Below, piece by piece: positions 59,757-64,000 of a stretch of DNA of 64,000 bases. The DNA is from Quercus robur (lineage: Eukaryota > Streptophyta > Magnoliopsida > Fagales > Fagaceae). The stretch lies in contig NC_065537.1 of NCBI RefSeq assembly GCF_932294415.1, forward strand, positions 70,039,761 through 70,103,760, given 5' to 3'. The notes beneath the pieces are model-generated. The model made no database searches and was not told the DNA's origin. It was given only the letters and a program-made list of their open reading frames with translations. The position numbers and the translations under genes are program-made. Each line of letters opens with the position of its first letter. Position 1 is the stretch's first letter.

Positions 59757-62651
59757 ATTTGGGGAAGGGGGGATTTGATTTGTATGACCACTACTACAGA
59801 ACCTAATTGGCCAGTGAGAATCGAACCTAATCATAAATATTGGTAAATCAAAATAATGCATAAATCAATAAACAAAATTTAAAAGAAAGTTCAGGATGAG
59901 ATAAAAATTTAAAGAAGGCTAGATCAGTGAGAGTGGTGGATTGGCTTCTGTATCTTTCCTCTTGGGGACCCAAATTTAAAGCAAAGCAATAAGAAGCAAA
60001 TGCAATGCAACTATTAGAGAGAGAGAAGAGAGATAAATTGTGATCAACGTTATTTCAATAGAAGTAGAGTGGAGTGAGTTCTGTTGTAATAATAGTGAGA
60101 ACCATGAAACTAAGCATACGTTAAAAACCACTACTAGGCATTCAAATATTTTGGCTACACATGTCACAAAACAGCGCCTACACATATAATATAATAGTCT
60201 GTTTTTTTAACTGCTACTATAGGAACCACCTTTAGAACTCGCCTTTTTTTAAGCATAATTTTATCATTATTCATTAATTCTACCCATGTTATTTTATGTC
60301 TTGACTCAGAACAAATCAAACAATGCAACAGTAAAATTGAGGAGCAGAAATATAAAAGATAGGTAGCCTAAGAGTCAACACCTAAGCCTACTTGGAGTCA
60401 GCATGAAACAAGAGAAAACCTCTGCACGTTAGCTTATAAGGTCGGTTGGAGTCAACACCAAACCATCGAGACAATTTCTAGAGAAAGTTTATTCATAAAA
60501 AATAATCCTCCCCCAATAGGTTTATATTGTGCTTATATAGACTACTGAACCCTAATTCTAACTAACACACTAATCCTAATAATGCCATATCTCCAAATTT
60601 CATCTCACACTCAAATTGAATCAACATATCTGCCTGTATATGAGATGAAATTTGGAGATATGGCATTGTTTGAGGAATAATGCTAGAGATACAAACTATT
60701 TTACAATTGTCATTTCTAATAAGAGACCCACATCACTTATTAGAAAGTTACATGAACTTCATCATTGTACGCTGCTGGCAGCAACCACTAAAGAATTGTA
60801 AGAGGCAGGGAAGGCTAACTCCGACTAAAAAGTATGGGTTTAGGCCAAACATTTACAAGTTTTTTTAACCACATAACTGCAGGTAGTGTCATGACATTTT
60901 GTTATAGTCTTAGTGTTAAAACCAGAGTCAATGATATAACTTAAATATAGTGTGCAATGTCCTCTCATAAACGACCACCAAGAATACCTCAAATCATGTC
61001 ATTTACTGATACTGTGTTATGTACAGGACATATTGTTTTGCATCAACGCAAATTTATGAAAAGGAAATAGTAACGCAATTTTAGATTAAATGCAAAAAAA
61101 TATGCCATGTACAGAACACAGTATCAAAAGGCAATGACAATATGTCAAAATGCAAGCCTCATGAAAAGGAAACACACTTTTAGATTGAATATGGTGTAGA
61201 TTTGACAAGGTCTGCATATAGAAAAAAGATGATAACATCAATCTTTCATTAATATTTATCGCTTCCTGCTAGCAAATGTCTAATCCCATCATCAACCACA
61301 ACCACAAAATGGAATTTAACAATTCCGACTGGTCTTGTTAGCCATTCAAGAACAAATTAACATCCAGATGCAGTATATTGAGGTTTGAAACTTAATGTTT
61401 ACTTATATAGCCACACAACAATATGTAGTATATACCAAGAATAAGATAGAACTGAGTAAAGTAAATGATGAAATTTTGAGTTGAATTGAGCTTTTACCAG
61501 AATTTCCTCTTCCTGCTCCCTACCCAATGGGAAAGTTCACCATTTTGTTTGTCGAATAAGACTGGTTTGTCGAGTAAGACAAGGTTCTCCACATAATAAT
61601 CAACACAAGAATAGCTTAGCCACCCATAAAAGCCCAAATTCTTAAGTTGTTGGCTCTGAGGGTCATATGAAGAGAGCCTCGCATTCTTTCCTAGGCCTGC
61701 TTCCATAAATATATGACCATTCTTTTGGAAACCTAACACACTTCTAAATTCTCCAGTGAGATTAATAGTATACAGTTTAATCCAAGACTTGACAACACCA
61801 CATTCTTTCATCACCCAAATGAAACAACTACGTTTGTTGTCCACATGCTCAATATATACTACAGAAAGTGATCCCCTAAATCCGAAAATATCATAATCAG
61901 TCTTCGCTCCGAATTTTGGCAATGCTGTCATGTGAAAAACCTCATCATTTAAATCAAATGACAAAACAGATGGACAAACTTTTAATCTAGGGGTATTGAT
62001 CCAATCTCTCACCCCAAAATGGACAGCCCCATTTATAAAGGCATCCCTGCGACACGAAAGATCAAGCGTAATCCCAGGCGAAAGCAAGGCGGCAGCACTA
62101 GCTATTCTTCTCCAAGAGCCCTCTTTAAGAGAGTAAACCTCAACCAGACGTGGTTTGGTCTCTTTGGGAGTGTATGAATGTGCAATCGTCACCACCTTAT
62201 AATCATTGGTCCTTGCATCAAACCCAAACCCAGAACGAGATGGAACATGGTCGTAATCCCTGGGGCTGGGAAGGGTAATGAATTTTCTAATACAGGGATT
62301 CCAAAGAATGAACTGCTCATCTTGACTAAGGCAGAACAATCCATTCACGGAACCGATTAACCGAAAACAATTCGTTAGAGGGAACTCAACATTCTGATAC
62401 TGATCAAATGAGGAGTCATTGTGGATGAATTTGTAGTGCTCTACTTTGGCTACAATATCGCAGTGCCTAAATATTAATTTGTTGGAATTGGAGGGATGTG
62501 AAAGTGATTGAGTGAGATGGGAATCGATGAAGGCAGAGCTTGTGATTAGAGAGTTCCATGATTTTGAAACGCACCTGAATCGAATTAGGGATTTCGCGGG
62601 TAGTCTGTACAGTATCTCACGCACCACTTCTTCTGGGAGATAGTCCGACAT
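55718..62651 (-). CDS. F-box/FBA protein with spliced C-terminal coiled coil (copy B)
   Basis: Proposed exons: 62651-61498, 59464-59375, 56117-55880, 55768-55718; 1533 bp, 510 aa. Exon 1 alone is open to a TAA (385 aa, to 61494), but that stop sits in a donor (TG/GTAAAAG). The 2-nt phase left over is completed by the next exon, and every later junction keeps frame. The F-box is at residues 3-45 (LPEEVVREILYRLPAKSLIRF, CVSKSWNSL), which binds SKP1 in SCF ligases. An FBA-type substrate-binding body follows (NGLFCL, ILWNPCIRKFITLPSP, GFGFDARTNDYKVV). Exons 3-4 add a coiled coil with two copies of an ERVxDKETICKLKKAMV repeat, possibly for dimerisation. ATG at 62651 (MSDYLPEEV); upstream only GTG opens the frame. 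The F-box part is certain; the splice extension is inferred. Confidence 0.78.
56708..58657 (-). mobile_element. 5'-truncated L1-type LINE with 14-bp target-site duplication
   Basis: GCCAAGTAATACTT flanks the insert at 56708-56721 and 58644-58657. The minus-strand element runs from 58643 (middle of the reverse transcriptase) to a tail at 56722-56740, reading CTTACTTATC plus A-run. It lies in intron 2 of the copy B gene, in the same orientation as that gene. The perfect duplication and long open frame show recent insertion. Confidence 0.92.
56865..58643 (-). pseudogene. LINE ORF2 C-terminal part (reverse transcriptase, zinc-binding end)
   Basis: About 590 codons are open without a break. In order: RGLRQGDPLSPMLF, the catalytic FADD box (LLFADDTILFC), a thumb/connection region (PMTYLGMPLGASHKSP), and the zf-RVT domain (GIWKVKVPTHVSFFVWTAA, CIMCRCNGETVNYLLLHC, HCLMW-type CLMWCIWRVRN). 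The endonuclease and the first reverse-transcriptase blocks are missing through 5' truncation, so it cannot act alone. No ORF1. Confidence 0.9.
59695..59752 (+). repeat. (GA)n microsatellite
   Basis: About 28 GA units lie in intron 1 of the copy B F-box gene. Copy A has only short A/G-rich DNA here. Confidence 0.9.
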
Positions 62652-62824
62652 TTCTCTTTCAATTCGAAGATTTGAGGGTTGAAACACTTGAGCTTGAGAA
62701 TGGCGTAAGCATAAAGAGAGATGGACGAGTGTTCACAGAACGATATGCCGTCTCAGGTTGCGTACTCAAGTATGGTTTTGTTTAGACTCTGTTCAGCAAA
62801 CATGTTTTTATTCTTGAGCTGAAG

Positions 62825-62894
62825 TTCATTTCAAATTCTTCTCCCAAAAAAATTCATTTTAAATATGATTACCCAAAAAAAAATCATTTTAAAT
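62825..62894 (+). mobile_element. Nested micro-insertions (three direct repeat copies)
   Basis: TTCATTTCAAAT (62825-62836), TTCATTTTAAAT (62853-62864) and ATCATTTTAAAT (62883-62894) are separated by TCTTCTCCC plus A-run and ATGATTACCC plus A-run. This is the layout expected if two short poly(A) stubs entered the same target one after the other. Confidence 0.5.
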
Positions 62895-64000
62895 CTTTTT
62901 TTTCTTTATTTAAAAAAAAAAAAAAAAAAAAAAACTTTCGTGTCAATTCACTTTCATCCCGTAATTTTAAACTTTTGTGTCAACCTAGGTGGAAAAAATA
63001 AAAATAAAATAAAATGGATAAAATACCGATAACATTATAAGATTTGAAATAATGTCATTTAGGTTCAAGACTTTTCAAACTTAATCAACTTGGTTCCTAA
63101 ACTAATAAACCTAACTTGGATCCTAAACCATTACTCATTTTCTTTATATCAATTATAGTGATTAGAGACAAAATTTGTTAGTTTTGAAAAACCTTGGACT
63201 TAGTTGACACGAACACAAACTGCAACATCAACTGTATTTTACCTAAAAAAAAAAAAAAAAAACTCACATGAGCTAATAGTTACAAAAATCCATAATCTAC
63301 AATTTTTTTTAATAGTTAAAATTAATTAGATAACATAATTAATAGGAAAAAATACAAAATTCACGCTCTAAGTTTCATCACTTTTCATTTCAATCCTCTA
63401 TATTTGCATTTTGTCATTTCAGCCATTTAAGTCTCAATCCTCCTCAATTCAATCCTCCTTTAACATTCCGTCTATATCTGTCGTTAACTTGCCCAACACA
63501 ACGTTGTTTTGACCATAATTTAATTATTCATTTCTTAATTTAAAAAATGTTAATTAAAATAAAACCCAAAGAAACTAAACCTAGAAAACTCAGAAAATTA
63601 AACCCTTACCCAAAGGTGTATTGACCGGAGCCGAGTACACCTCCTGGAGCAGAGCCTCCACATACACCTCCTGAAGCGTAGCCAAGCCGTCGAGAGTGAG
63701 TTTTTCATTTTGACCCAATTAATACTACAATTTTTTCTCACACAAAAAAAGTGTAGTAACACAGACAGAGAGAGCTAATAACTTTTATGAACTTGAAATT
63801 ATTTGGTTTGAAGTATGAAAACACAAAGCATTTTTATTACTTCTTCCTTTGTCATCTCTCATCTAAATCCTCCATCAATTTGATTATCAAATATCGTTAA
63901 CACCTTCAATTATAAAAATTGGTGATTTAGATCCTCTAGAGTTTCTAGATACTCTACCATGTAGAGTTTCTTACATCCTGACCATTCTTTTAGAATAAAT
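62895..64000. other. AT-rich intergenic DNA, no gene seen
   Basis: About 63345-63520 has lines such as TTTCATTTCAATCCTC and TTCCGTCTATATCTGTCGTT, typical of dispersed plant repeats. A short GC-richer patch at 63610-63700 is open on the minus strand (LATLQEVYVEALLQEVYSAP) but is too short to call. An A-run lies at about 62913-62933. Confidence 0.4.

Larger units (their letters stand above)
55218..62680. repeat. Segmental duplication, copy B
   Basis: Direct-orientation partner of 45367-53600. It keeps the intact F-box-coiled-coil gene and carries a 1.9 kb LINE that copy A lacks. It has about 0.5 kb (56400-56707 and 58658-58870) with no counterpart in copy A. Confidence 0.8.

Noticed and set aside
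1..64000. CRISPR array, bacterial operon, prophage or integrated virus
   Set aside because: No regularly spaced repeats, no bacterial gene layout and no viral proteins; the only reverse transcriptases are plant LINE type.

Overview
This is nuclear DNA from a flowering plant, most likely a woody eudicot. The evidence is AT-rich intergenic DNA, many-exon genes with GT-AG introns, plant-specific proteins (a PATROL1-type MUN-domain protein, F-box/FBA proteins) and plant LINE, solo-LTR, hAT and SINE debris. The style of the solo LTRs suggests Fagales to me, but that is only an impression. No bacterial genes, CRISPR arrays, rRNA genes or intact tRNA genes were seen.

Layout. 0-9.1 kb: a solo LTR (171-935), a non-autonomous hAT-like element carrying gene-like sequence (2443-3410), and a decayed duplicate of the flanks of the next gene; then a single-exon F-box gene (5959-7191). 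9.1-14.0 kb, minus strand: a complete 7-exon PRMT3 gene for a zinc-finger protein arginine methyltransferase (636 aa predicted), with a telo-box just upstream. 14-18.9 kb: repeat-rich intergenic DNA. 18.98-42.47 kb, plus strand: a complete 26-exon PATROL1 / plant Unc-13-like gene (1115 aa predicted) whose large introns hold LINE, SINE, hAT-like and MITE-like insertions. 42.5-45.4 kb: tandem repeats and retroelement-like DNA. 45.4-62.7 kb: two copies of an 8 kb segment in direct orientation, each carrying one minus-strand F-box gene. Splice-phase analysis shows that this gene probably continues past the apparent F-box stop into three further exons coding for a coiled coil. Copy B (55718-62651, 510 aa model) is intact; copy A (46074-53545) is a pseudogene. 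After the duplication the copies gained different insertions: copy A a solo LTR and a short LINE, copy B a 1.9 kb LINE with an open reverse-transcriptase frame and a 14-bp target-site duplication. 62.7-64 kb: no gene.

The most unusual signal is a recurring class of tiny insertions (about 13-42 bp). Each is a short pyrimidine-rich stub joined to a poly(A) or poly(T) run, between direct repeats of 7-24 bp. At least a dozen occur here, in introns, intergenic DNA, a 3' UTR, beside a splice acceptor and inside an exon, where one breaks the reading frame. They look like extremely 5'-truncated products of target-primed reverse transcription. In several cases the paralogous copy supplies the empty site.

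The genes are not an obvious pathway. PRMT3 acts in ribosome biogenesis, PATROL1 in membrane trafficking of the proton pump, and the F-box proteins in SCF ubiquitin ligases. All exon boundaries were worked out by eye from frame continuity, GT-AG sites and recalled family conservation; there is no transcript evidence.
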